Shown here in pieces: positions 8,626 through 17,045 of a stretch of DNA of 45,177 bases (the stretch's first letter is position 1; every line of letters starts with the position of its first letter). The notes beneath the pieces were generated by a model. That model was not told the DNA's origin. It searched no databases and saw only the letters and a program-made list of their open reading frames with translations. The position numbers and the translations under genes were made by a program. This DNA comes from Bradyrhizobium hipponense (lineage in GTDB: Bacteria; Pseudomonadota; Alphaproteobacteria; Rhizobiales; Xanthobacteraceae): positions 1 to 45,177 of the forward strand of contig NZ_VSTH01000194.1 of assembly GCF_008123965.1 (NCBI RefSeq), read 5' to 3'.

Positions 8626-8909
8626 TGTAGGCGTCCTTGAATTGCTACTTCAAGGAGAAGGTAAACTATCGATTTCAGATGTAAATCAAAGGTTAGGTTC
8701 CTAGTTAAGCTCTAAATACGTAATAAAATGTAACGATAAATTTGAGATGAGTTCGAAGAAATACTTGCTCTCCGACAGCAGCAAGCGCTAACCCGTTGGC
8801 ATTGCCGCGCACGGCGTAGTCGTCTCAGGTGGGAAGCAGCGAAAGCGCCGCTCAGTTAAGGCATGAAACGATGCCTGCGCGCAAATCGCATCCGACTCTC
8901 GGCTGTAGA

Positions 8910-9206
8910 CTACCCAGCCAGCTTTGCGATGGAGGGAGCGGAGGCCGGAATTCGCATTTCATCCGGATCTATCATTGACTGCGGTGTTGCCCGACAGCAC
9001 CTCGCCTGTGCGCGAAGTGGATCGCTCCACGTCCAGCGCACGCGCCAGGCTCGATTATGGGCGTAGGCCGGGATACGCCAGAACCAGATGGTTTCGTAGA
9101 CACCATCCCCGAGCCGCTCCACATCCGAATGTGGTGTTGGCCAGAGCGCCACGACGGTGAGAACGGCCGCCAGTATGGGCCCTATTGAAATAACTACCTT
9201 GCGCAT
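8910..9206 (-). CDS. Possible small membrane-anchored or exported protein
   Basis: 98 codons from the ATG at 9206. The first 22 residues (MRKVVISIGPILAAVLTVVA) form a credible signal or anchor. The rest is short and Trp-rich (TIWFWRIPAYAHNRAWRVRW). The region before the start has no good ribosome site on the minus strand, while an AGGAGGAGC on the plus strand opens no real frame. The composition resembles the other tiny exported proteins in this window, but the C-terminal half is unremarkable. A chance frame cannot be excluded. Confidence 0.4.
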   Translation of the reverse strand: MRKVVISIGPILAAVLTVVALWPTPHSDVERLGDGVYETIWFWRIPAYAHNRAWRVRWTWSDPLRAQARCCRATPQSMIDPDEMRIPASAPSIAKLAG

Positions 9207-9511
9207 TCGTTTCTATAATCTAGGAGGAGCAACTTCCGCAGATGCAATGAGCAGTGAAAACACTTAAGTGTTCCGTCAGTAGAACACCCCTTTCCAAAAT
9301 TGGAAATCCGGAACTCTACGGGTTCCAAACGGATGCGATAACCGCGGCCAATTGCAAATCCGGCCGCAGTCATTGCAGGGCGTATCATTGAATGGCCGCC
9401 TCACTAACGCTTAATCTCGCGCAGATCTGGTGTACTCGGTAGAGCAAAGCCGACCGGGCGCGCGCCGCCAATAGCGCCGTAGCCGGCGGTCGGCTTTGCG
9501 ACGAAGGCAGC
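9207..9511. other. About 300 bp without a supported gene
   Basis: The minus strand here contains the tail of an open frame that continues the guanylyltransferase fragment, but its amino-acid sequence no longer resembles that family. Nothing else protein-like or repeat-like is seen. Confidence 0.4.
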
Positions 9512-9859
9512 CTATGGCGAGCAGAATCCCGGCGGATCTGCGCGAACACCGCACCCGCGGCGATCGCCGGCCCGGAATCGCGCCGCATCGGTTCGAGGAT
9601 CACGTCGGCCTCGATGCCGATCTCGGCGAGCTGCTCCAGCACCATGAAACGGTAGGACGCGTTGGTGATGACGATCGGCCGATCGAACAGCGACGCGTCC
9701 GAAACCCGCAGCAGCGTGTCCTGGAAGGTCGAGCGCGCGCCGAACAGCGGCAGGAACTGCTTGGGCCGCACCTCGCGCGAGGCCGGCCACAGACGCGTGC
9801 CGGCACCGCCGCACATGATCAGGGGGATAATCCGCCGAGCCAAATACAATACTCCACAT
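9512..9859 (-). pseudogene. manC: Mannose-1-phosphate guanylyltransferase (ManC/XanB/ExoB-type), N-terminal fragment
   Basis: The minus frame encodes the first 110 or so residues of a GDP-mannose pyrophosphorylase: PLIMCGGAGTRLWPASRE (nucleotide-binding signature), RPKQFLPLFGARSTFQDTLL, then VLEQLAEIGIEADVILEPMR and RDSGPAIAAGAVFAQI. The resemblance then stops. The remaining catalytic core and the C-terminal isomerase part (full length 470 residues) are gone, and no in-frame start with a ribosome site precedes the signature. The enzyme makes GDP-mannose, the substrate of the intact gmd next to it, so that substrate must come from another gene in the genome. Confidence 0.85.
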
Positions 9860-10062
9860 GTCAATTCTAAGCCGTCATTCTAGCGGCTTCTCGTCGCAAG
9901 CTCTCAGAGAGAGTAACATCCACTTCGGGTAAAGTTATCGACGGGAAGCGGCTCTTGTTTGAGCGACTGACGCTGTTAATCTTAGCTTGATTTTTCCGAT
10001 CTTTTCGTCTCCCTAAAGCTCTATTTTCGATTACGTAGAGGCCTCGACCTCCTAGGATTGAT

Positions 10063-11154
10063 ATGGCAAAGAAGCGCGCACTAATTACCGGCGTCACAGG
10101 TCAGGACGGAGCTTACCTGGCTGAACTGCTCCTGGAAAAGGGCTACGAAGTCCACGGCATTAAGCGGCGGACCTCGCTGTTCAACACCGACCGCATCGAC
10201 CACCTTTACCTCGATCCGCACGAGCCCAATCCGCCATTTCGCCTGCACTACGGAGATCTGACGGACTCCTCCAGTCTCATTCGCATCGTTGCTCAGGTAC
10301 AGCCCGACGAAATTTACAATCTGGCTGCGCAGAGCCATGTGGCCGTGTCGTTTGAGGAACCCGAATACACTGCAAATTCCGATGGGCTGGGGACGCTGCG
10401 GATTCTCGAAGCCATGCGCATCGTGGGGCTCGAGAAGACGGCGCGCTTCTATCAGGCGTCGACTTCCGAATTATATGGCTTGGTTCAGGAAATTCCGCAG
10501 AACGAGACGACTCCCTTTTACCCGCGCTCCCCTTATGCGGTCGCTAAGCTCTACGCCTATTGGATCACGGTGAACTATCGCGAAGCCTACGGGATGTATG
10601 CCTGCAACGGCATTCTGTTCAATCACGAGTCTCCCGTTCGCGGTGAGACCTTCGTTACCCGAAAGATCACGCGAGCACTCGCGCGAATCCATTTGGGTCT
10701 GCAGGAGCGCCTGTATTTGGGCAATCTCGACGCGCTGCGCGACTGGGGCCATGCCCGCGACTACGTCGAGATGCAGTGGTTGATGCTGCAACAGGAGAAG
10801 CCGGAGGATTTCGTCATCGCCACGGGCGTGCAGCATTCCGTGAGAGACTTCGTAAATATTGCAGCGAGCGAAGTTGGGATAAGGATCCGCTGGGAAGGCG
10901 CTGGCGTCGATGAAAAGGGCTATGACGCCTCTACCGGCAAATGTATCGTCTCGGTAGACCCGCGTTATTTTCGGCCCACCGAGGTCGCGACTCTCTTGGG
11001 AGACCCCGCGAAAGCGAAGCAGAGACTCGGATGGGAGCCAACGACGTCCTTCGAGACGCTGGTTCAGGAAATGATGAAGGAAGACCTCGAATCGGCAAAG
11101 CGAGACGAGCTAATCAAGCAGCACGGATTCCGGTACTTTCCGCGTCACGAGTAG
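10063..11154 (+). CDS. gmd: GDP-mannose 4,6-dehydratase
   Basis: 363 residues, full length. It converts GDP-D-mannose to GDP-4-keto-6-deoxy-D-mannose, the first step to GDP-L-fucose or GDP-rhamnose, in the cytoplasm. It is a short-chain dehydrogenase: Rossmann motif GVTGQDG (residues 10-16), family signature HGIKRRTSLFNTDRIDHLY, catalytic STSE (133-136) and YAVAK (Tyr158, Lys162), and GETFVTRKIT in the tetramer/NADP loop. The segment before that is NHESPVRG, where most family members have NHESPRRG, so one NADP-contacting arginine seems replaced. AGGA lies 8 bases before the ATG. The last codons (FRYFPRHE) recur as a 25-bp direct repeat at 13816-13840. It works with fcl at 15.3-16.3 kb. Confidence 0.97.
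   Translation: MAKKRALITGVTGQDGAYLAELLLEKGYEVHGIKRRTSLFNTDRIDHLYLDPHEPNPPFRLHYGDLTDSSSLIRIVAQVQPDEIYNLAAQSHVAVSFEEPEYTANSDGLGTLRILEAMRIVGLEKTARFYQASTSELYGLVQEIPQNETTPFYPRSPYAVAKLYAYWITVNYREAYGMYACNGILFNHESPVRGETFVTRKITRALARIHLGLQERLYLGNLDALRDWGHARDYVEMQWLMLQQEKPEDFVIATGVQHSVRDFVNIAASEVGIRIRWEGAGVDEKGYDASTGKCIVSVDPRYFRPTEVATLLGDPAKAKQRLGWEPTTSFETLVQEMMKEDLESAKRDELIKQHGFRYFPRHE
11128..11152 (+). repeat. 25-bp direct repeat, copy A (3' end of gmd)
   Basis: Bases 11128-11152 match 13816-13840 with a single mismatch (G/A at the sixth base). Copy A is the end of the intact gmd. Copy B is a gmd tail without the rest of the gene. Each is followed by a minus-strand WcaI-like glycosyltransferase, so the repeats mark the edges of a duplicated segment. 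Confidence 0.85.
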
Positions 11155-11268
11155 CGTCGGAGTAGATCGTTGAACGGAATTGAAGTAAGCGCCCATCTGG
11201 CGCACTCACTTCTGGCTGCTTTTGTTTTGCCAGCCGACCTAACCGCGCCGCAGTTGAGGTCAGATGCC

Positions 11269-11990
11269 TCAGGGCAAGCGAACCGCATCCTCCACTGGAA
11301 GTCCAATGTTGTCGTTAGCGCTTGTAGCTCCGATACCTTTCTGCCCCGTCGACTTGCGCTCGCCCGCTATGACTTCCGACCAACGACGAACAATTGTCTG
11401 TCGATCCCACTTCCTTCCTCGCCGTAATGCCGGCGGAGGGCGGGTCCCTCATTAAGCTGCTAAATCGCGACTTGAAGAGCGGACGAATCTTCAGGTGGAA
11501 TCACAAGGCCCGCACCCGTTACTTCCGCCGCGAGCCCCGTATCCTCTTCGGCCATCGCGATGAGTGGCCGAGCCGACGCAAAGATTGCACCAAGCTTGGA
11601 AGGCAAGACCAGATCGGCCGCCTCGGCCTTCTGCGGAATCAGGTGAAAATCGGCAGTTGCCATCAACTCGTTGAAGCTCTCGTTGGGCTGAAAGTCCGAA
11701 AAAATGGATATTGGAATGTCCAACGGCCATATGCTCGAGCCTCATCTTATCTGGTCCCTCGCCGGCGAGGATGAAGTGAATATGTGGATAACTTTGCTCC
11801 AGTCCGACCGCTGCCTCGATCACGAGTTCAAGGCCTTGTTTGTTCGACATCGTTTCGGAGTAGAGCGCAACGATATCGCTTTCAGCAAGCTTCAACTGCT
11901 CGCGATATCTCGTCATCCGCGAAGTAGGGCGGATCGCGCGAGTATCGATCCAGTTTCTGACCTCATCCGCTTTACCGACGCCTATCAAAC
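11269..11990 (-). pseudogene. Broken second copy of the WcaI-like glycosyltransferase
   Basis: The minus strand holds, in several frames, the C-terminal half of the protein encoded intact at 13955-15262. EVRNWIDTRAI and ALYSETMSNKQGLELVIEAA (frame to about 11720) are followed by FQPNESFNELMATADFHLIP and VLPSKLGAIFASARPLIAMA (frame to about 11460). A TAG stop and another shift come next, then KWDRQTIVRRW to a TGA at 11269. The N-terminal acceptor-binding half is missing, and at least two frameshifts and one stop interrupt the rest. It follows gmd, and the intact paralogue follows a gmd tail, so both came from one gmd-glycosyltransferase unit. Confidence 0.9.
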
Positions 11991-12193
11991 TCTATGTACA
12001 GCTTGATGTCGCGCTCAACCTGATCCAGTTGTTCCTGGAGAGTTCTCGGCATCAGCCGCCCTCCTCGGTACTGCCCCAGCCCACTTCATCTTCGGCTTAA
12101 TCCGCGCAGCGATCAATAATTGTTCTCGCCTTACGGACAATGCGTTTATAGAGGATTATTTCGGTGCGTAAGGGACCCATCGCAGCAGACGCA

Positions 12194-13342
12194 TTACTGG
12201 CCGAACGGCTGGTTGCCATTGCTGGGCCGAGAGCCTCTCCCCATTGGGCCGCCACGACTACCAAGACCGCGTTCTGATTGAGGGGGCGACCGCACAAAAG
12301 CCATCTGCAGAGCGATGCCTTCTGGCGAGCTAACTGCGATAAGATTCGTCCTAGCCTGTGCCTTGGTCACAAACGGGAACACAATTTTTCGGCGAGCGAG
12401 TTTGAGTAGTAGTTTCTCGATCAACCAATAGGAGATCACGCCGACGATGGCGGAGGCGACGACAGCAGCGATAACGAACCCATAGCGGTTTTGCCCCACG
12501 ACGCGGAATAGAGCCGATACGACGAATGTATGAGCAAGATAAATCGAGTAGGAGGCATCGCCGAGGATTCGAGGTATCCGCAGCTGTACGACGTTGCCTG
12601 AGGTCTCATAAAACACGCCGCCGAAGACAAGTAGGGCCGCTGGAACGCCCCATGATAAGAGCCGCGGTTGATCAATCGTCGCGACAGACACCAGTGCAAA
12701 ACCGAGAATTCCTGTTGCAACGAGGCTTCTGGAGAGCGTGCGACCTATATCAACCCGCTTGGTCGAGTAGCCAAGAAGCAGGCCAAATCCAAACTCAACG
12801 AGAATTGGATTGGTGTAGGTCCGAACTATGACGTTCTCGCTGCTGATGAGAGTGCCGATCAGCGTGAGGAGCGAAAGGGTTGTCAGGATTGCGATGAGAC
12901 GGATAGTCTTTCCCGCGAGGAGCGCAACCGAAAAGAGCAGGTAGAAAAACATCTCATAGTTCAACGTCCAACCCTGATAAAGAACGGGGTACGGCTGGCC
13001 ATCCGGACTGTGACATGGAATGAAAAAGAGCGATCCCAGCATATGCCCAAAGGTGATGCCCGTTTGTTGCGTGAGCCCCGCCGAAACCATTGCGAGCAAC
13101 AGAAACGTATACAACCAGTAGGTGGGAACGATCCGCGCGACCCTATGCCAAAGAAATTGTCCAGGCGTCTGCTCCCGATTCTCCGTCACGGTCCACATGA
13201 TGAAGCCGGAAATGACAAAGAACACGTCTACGCCGGCCGCGCTTGCGAAGGTCGGTAGTCCGGCTTTGCTGGCCGCGTGATGATACACGACCGACAGGGC
13301 CGCGATCGCGCGCAAATATTGGACCGAGTAAAATTGCCTCAT
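12194..13342 (-). CDS. Acyltransferase 3 family membrane protein (ExoZ/OafA type)
   Basis: 382 residues from the ATG at 13342 (MRQFYSVQYLRAIAALSVVY). A frame open to 13429 is less likely because the family starts at this motif. Marks of the acyltransferase-3 family are the catalytic-type His in YHHAASK, FFVISGFIM, RRIVPTYWLYT-like HRVARIVPTYWLYTFLLL, TLNYEMFFYLLFSVALL and SYSIYLAHTFVVSALF. There are about ten membrane helices. Such proteins O-acetylate sugars of exopolysaccharide repeat units; ExoZ of succinoglycan is the nearest named example I can cite. A basic, polar C-terminal extension of about 60 residues (LGSRGGPMGRGSRPSNG) is unusual and may come from a shifted 3' end. It sits between the two copies of the duplicated glycosyltransferase. 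Confidence 0.9.
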   Translation of the reverse strand: MRQFYSVQYLRAIAALSVVYHHAASKAGLPTFASAAGVDVFFVISGFIMWTVTENREQTPGQFLWHRVARIVPTYWLYTFLLLAMVSAGLTQQTGITFGHMLGSLFFIPCHSPDGQPYPVLYQGWTLNYEMFFYLLFSVALLAGKTIRLIAILTTLSLLTLIGTLISSENVIVRTYTNPILVEFGFGLLLGYSTKRVDIGRTLSRSLVATGILGFALVSVATIDQPRLLSWGVPAALLVFGGVFYETSGNVVQLRIPRILGDASYSIYLAHTFVVSALFRVVGQNRYGFVIAAVVASAIVGVISYWLIEKLLLKLARRKIVFPFVTKAQARTNLIAVSSPEGIALQMAFVRSPPQSERGLGSRGGPMGRGSRPSNGNQPFGQ

Positions 13343-13954
13343 TTCCCGCTCAAATTCTTTATGTGCTATCTTAAAAAAAGAGGTGCGTCTTCGAAACGAG
13401 ATGTAGGCTCGAACGCCGTAGCGAAACATATCGCGAAAACGCTAAAGTGTATGATGAAGGCGTTCAGGCGGGTCCATATGAGCCATCTGCCCGTGCGGCT
13501 GACAAGGCGCGGCTGCCGTTAAGGCTAATTTGATGCCCCTATCAACTCCCTCCAAGGCAGTCAGCCTGCGAGCAACACGCAGAGCGGTACGAGCGCTCCA
13601 CGACGGCTCGCCGCCCGTCCGTCGAGGATCGCGCGGTACCAGGGCCACAAAGCTGCTCGGCCTGGTCAGTGATCACCGCGATCGGATCGTGCGCCTCTTG
13701 CTCGGCGCAAAGCGCAGCTTCCGGACTAGACGGCAAGCCGAATTGTACAACGTTCGATTCCAAAATCAGCAAAACAATTTGTAGATCTACGTCTTACCTG
13801 CGAAGAAATGGCGGTTTCCGATACTTTCCGCGTCACGAGTGATGTGCGCCGCAGTGGAGATGATTCGGGAGGTCGCGGCCCAGCGTTCGCTCGGCCTAAC
13901 AGCAGTCAGTCCGCTTAGAGCAAAGTCGGTGCGAGCTCGAGCGACGTTAGCTCC
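13343..13954. other. 612-bp gene-poor stretch holding a duplicated gmd tail
   Basis: No frame here has a convincing start or motif. The stretch contains the second 25-bp copy of the gmd 3' end (13816-13840), in frame with an upstream GGFRYFPRHE and a TGA stop. Overlapping frames on both strands between 13440 and 13790 could be further decayed sequence, but I cannot name a source. The promoter of the acyltransferase gene probably lies near 13343-13450. Confidence 0.6.
13816..13840 (+). repeat. 25-bp direct repeat, copy B (orphan gmd tail)
   Basis: Copy B matches 11128-11152 with one mismatch and preserves the last codons of gmd (FRYFPRHE) followed by TGA instead of TAG. No other part of gmd precedes it. 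It marks the boundary of an ancestral duplication. Confidence 0.85.
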
Positions 13955-15262
13955 TCAGAGTGTGGAAACCACATCCTCGACCGGAATAGCGGTCTTTTCT
14001 TTCGCAGGCGATGGCTTGACGTCCCCATTCGAGACTGAGACACGCGTCGCCTCCATGTCGCCAGCCCATCGACGAACAATGGTTTGACGATCCCAACGTT
14101 CAATTGAGCGCTCTCTACCCTTTTCACCCAGATTCTCACATAGAGCCCGATCTTCGCTAAGTTTACAGATCGCGGCGGCAAGGGCGCGGACGTCTCCCGG
14201 GGCAACGACCAAACCGGCGCCTTTCACCTCAGCTGCGAGCCCGGTGCGTTCACCAGCCATCGCGATGACCGGACGCCCCGAAGCGAAGATCGCGCCCAGT
14301 TTCGAGGGCAGGACCAAGTCGGCGGCTTCAGACTTTTGCGGGATCAGGTGGAGATCAGCCGTCGCCATCAGCTCATTGAAGCTCTCGTTTGGCTGCAATC
14401 CAAGAAAGTGGATTGTCCGACGCCCAGACGCCATCTGGATCAGCCGAGGCTTGTGAGGCCCTTCGCCCGCCAGGACGAAATGAATGTGCGGATGACTCGC
14501 CTCCAGGCTCGCGGCGGCTTCGATCACGAGATCGAGACCCTGTTTGTTGGACATCGTGCCGGAATAAAGAGCAACAACTTCCCGCTGGTTCAGACCGAGC
14601 TCTTGACGATATCTGGTCTGTTTTGAACGGGGAAAGATCGCCTGTGTGTCGATCCAATTCCTAACTTCGGCCGTTCGCTCCGGCGCGAGCCCCTTATCCC
14701 ACAGGCGCTCTATCATCTGTGGCGATATGGTGGAGACACGATCAAAGGAACGGAGAATGGCTGCCTCGGCCTTCAGCATCATCTTGCGTAGTGAGCTGCT
14801 CCGGAGTAGCCCGAGCTCGAACGCGGCATCCACTTCGAAATCCTGTACGTGAAGCCACGAGGTTGCTTTGATTCGACGGGCAATTGTGGAGACCAATGCA
14901 CCTGACATCAGGGATGGCGCAACTGAGAGCACGATATCCGGCCGCCAAAAGGATGCCTCCGCCAATATCGGCACGATGCTCGTTAATGCGAACGAAGCAT
15001 GATGCAGCAGTCGCTTGGCACCTGAGGGATGCTCGGGCACGTAAATCGGCGTGCGAGTGACGCGAACCTCGTCAATAAGCCTTCGCCTGAAATACGCTGT
15101 CTTGAAATCGGTTGGGATCTTCCAAACCGGATAGTACGGAGGCGCGGTAACTACTCGTACCTCGTGACCTTCGGCAACAAGGCTCTCGCAGAGCTCCGTG
15201 TTGTACTTCGCAACTCCGATCAGATCGGGGGCATAATTGATGCCCACAAATAGAATACGCAT
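13955..15262 (-). CDS. wcaI: WcaI-like glycosyltransferase (GT family 4)
   Basis: 435 residues. The start MRILFVGINYAPDLIGVAKY and HEVRVVTAPPYYPVWKIP match the N-terminal signature of the colanic-acid glycosyltransferase WcaI, which adds a fucose to the lipid-linked unit on the cytoplasmic face. The C-terminal GT4 domain has VALYSGTMSNKQGLDLVIEA, IHFVLAGEGPHKPRLI, the GT4 glutamate region as ADLVLPSKLGAIFASGRPVI, and WDRQTIVRRW near the end. It is encoded 43 bp downstream of fcl on the same strand, so it is likely in one operon with the gene that makes GDP-fucose. The last 30 residues (KPSPAKEKTAIPVEDVVSTL) are a low-complexity extension. Which sugar and linkage it makes is inference. Confidence 0.92.
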   Translation of the reverse strand: MRILFVGINYAPDLIGVAKYNTELCESLVAEGHEVRVVTAPPYYPVWKIPTDFKTAYFRRRLIDEVRVTRTPIYVPEHPSGAKRLLHHASFALTSIVPILAEASFWRPDIVLSVAPSLMSGALVSTIARRIKATSWLHVQDFEVDAAFELGLLRSSSLRKMMLKAEAAILRSFDRVSTISPQMIERLWDKGLAPERTAEVRNWIDTQAIFPRSKQTRYRQELGLNQREVVALYSGTMSNKQGLDLVIEAAASLEASHPHIHFVLAGEGPHKPRLIQMASGRRTIHFLGLQPNESFNELMATADLHLIPQKSEAADLVLPSKLGAIFASGRPVIAMAGERTGLAAEVKGAGLVVAPGDVRALAAAICKLSEDRALCENLGEKGRERSIERWDRQTIVRRWAGDMEATRVSVSNGDVKPSPAKEKTAIPVEDVVSTL

Positions 15263-15305
15263 CCACCATCATCCAATTTAATGTTCACGGTTTTAAAACT
15301 TGCAA

Positions 15306-16298
15306 TCAAACGGGCCGACCGAAGTCAGGTATCTGCACGACCTCCAAATGACGGCCGCATCCCTGGAGAAAGTCTTCGTATGCGGCGGCGAGACCAGCCC
15401 GCAGGGAGACGTTCGGACGCCAACCAAGTGCGCGAAGGCGGGCGCTGTCGAGAAGTTTCCGTGGCGTGCCGTCGGGCTTGGATCTATCGAAAACCAGCTG
15501 GCCCTGATAGCCGACTACTTGAGCCACCGTGGCTGCAAAATCAGCAATCGACAATTCATCACCGCTGCCAACATTGATCGGCAAATCACTTGAATAGTGT
15601 TTTAGAAGGAAGATGCAGGCATCGGCAAGATCATCAACGTTTAGAAATTCCCGAAGCGGCGTGCCGGTACCCCATACTGTCACGCTCGGCGCTTGCGCCA
15701 GCTTTGCTTCATGAAAGCGCCGGATCAACGCCGCCGGCACATGGCTGTGATCGGGGTGGTAATTGTCACCATGGCCATAGAGATTGGTTGGCATCGCCGA
15801 AATGAAGTCATCGCCGTATTGGCGACGATACGCTTGACACATCTTTAGTCCGGCGATCTTCGCAATCGCATACCATTCGTTCGTTGGCTCAAGCGGCCCG
15901 GTCAGCAAATCGTCCTCTGTGATCGGCTGCTTCGCATGCTTTGGGTAGATGCAAGACGAGCCCAGGAAGAGCAGCCGCTGCACACCGGCCGCGTGGCTTG
16001 CACGGATGACATTGAGCTCGATCGCGAGATTATCGCATAAGAAATCGACCGGATAACTGTTGTTGGCGGCGATACCGCCGACCTTTGCAGCCGCGTGCAC
16101 CACGACGTCCGGCCGATTTACCTCAAGCCAGCGCAGCGTGGGCTCCTCCTTGGTCAGATCCACTTCACGACGATCGACGAAAAGGATCGTGCAATTCTCA
16201 GAGGTGAGGCGCCGCACGATGGCCGAGCCCGCCATGCCGCGATGGCCGGCCACGAACACCCGCTTTCCCGACAGATGGTAGGTTTTAATTCCCGCCAC
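15306..16298 (-). CDS. fcl: GDP-L-fucose synthase
   Basis: 330 residues. It is the epimerase-reductase that turns GDP-4-keto-6-deoxymannose (the product of gmd) into GDP-L-fucose with NADPH. The Rossmann motif is GHRGMAG (residues 18-24), the catalytic Ser/Cys region is GSSCIYP, and the catalytic pair is in YAIAK (Tyr143, Lys147). The family motifs AAAKVGGIAANN, MPTNLYGHGDNY, PLREFLNVDDLADACIFLL and KPDGTPRKLLD are all present. A short C-terminal tail of about 20 residues goes beyond the usual end. The intact gmd is 4 kb away in opposite orientation and the glycosyltransferase lies directly downstream, so this is the GDP-fucose supply and use module of the locus. Confidence 0.97.
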   Translation of the reverse strand: MAGIKTYHLSGKRVFVAGHRGMAGSAIVRRLTSENCTILFVDRREVDLTKEEPTLRWLEVNRPDVVVHAAAKVGGIAANNSYPVDFLCDNLAIELNVIRASHAAGVQRLLFLGSSCIYPKHAKQPITEDDLLTGPLEPTNEWYAIAKIAGLKMCQAYRRQYGDDFISAMPTNLYGHGDNYHPDHSHVPAALIRRFHEAKLAQAPSVTVWGTGTPLREFLNVDDLADACIFLLKHYSSDLPINVGSGDELSIADFAATVAQVVGYQGQLVFDRSKPDGTPRKLLDSARLRALGWRPNVSLRAGLAAAYEDFLQGCGRHLEVVQIPDFGRPV

Positions 16299-16567
16299 GC
16301 TACACTCTCCACTGAGCTCCCGATGACGGAAGAACAGAGCGCACGGCGCATTTCACAAATCCCGTCCCACTCACCAGAACTGTTCGATGCCGGCGTGCGC
16401 GCTTACCAATATCATCTTCACGATGGGACAGCGCCTGTCACCCGGCAAAGATATTCATAATGAACAACGGCTGCGTGCACAAAAAGCAGTGGGCATAAGC
16501 ACAAAATAGAGGCGACCTAGCTGCTGCATCGTGGACCGAACAAGGCCGAAGAATGCAGCGCCGCCGA

Positions 16568-16843
16568 TCAGTATGCGCGGCGGAGAACGGGGGCTCCGGA
16601 TGCAATGCAGACGCGATCCCAGTACCAACCATACGGCGTCTCGACGCGCACCAGCGGGCATCGACGCGAGGGAACATAGCGATATGGATAGGGTTGAGCC
16701 CAAAAGGTGACCGGGAATGCCCGGGATGCGCCCGTCAACAGGGCCGCGCTTGCGGGCATATACATCGCAGCGCCTGCGCTGCTCGCTGCATAGAGCGTCG
16801 CAGCTAGCGCCAGAAGACCAACCCGCGCGAACGTCTTCAACAT
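16568..16843 (-). CDS. Tiny exported Tyr-rich protein
   Basis: 91 residues from the ATG at 16843, with GGGAGC before it. The signal peptide (MLKTFARVGLLALAATLYAA) is cleaved near AGAAM. The mature part is about 60 residues, Pro/Tyr/Arg-rich (AQPYPYRYVPSRRCPLVRVE), and contains TPYGWYWDRVCI with two cysteines. The pattern of a short signal-bearing protein with a WYWDRVC-like core resembles many lineage-specific exported proteins. Function unknown. It may be co-located with, but not part of, the fucose operon. Confidence 0.65.
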   Translation of the reverse strand: MLKTFARVGLLALAATLYAASSAGAAMYMPASAALLTGASRAFPVTFWAQPYPYRYVPSRRCPLVRVETPYGWYWDRVCIASGAPVLRRAY

Positions 16844-17045
16844 TCGTAAAGCTCCCTTACCCCCGACCGAATCTCCCACTCGTCCGCTGCATGCCCGACT
16901 TAGCGGCGAAAGAAACAGGAATTACCCCTGAAATCAGCCTCAAATAGCGCGGGTAGACTAACAACCGAGCTCATGGAAGGCAACCGGCGCGGTTAACGGA
17001 ATCGAAGCTTAGAACGATATAGCGAGCAACTGTGGCTTCTGCGAC

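Noticed and set aside
7088..8704. A 538-codon open frame on the plus strand
   Set aside because: It is antisense to the ABC ATPase fragment and to the exported protein gene at 8008-8625. Only about 45 of its codons (7755-7890) resemble a protein family, and those are the AraC fragment already listed.
4709..11990. Sequencing error as the sole cause of the frameshifts
   Set aside because: Long genes elsewhere (kinase, wza, ligase-like, gmd, fcl) are all unbroken, while breaks cluster in genes that also have large deletions. True decay is more likely, though single cases (42440, 42115) could still be errors.
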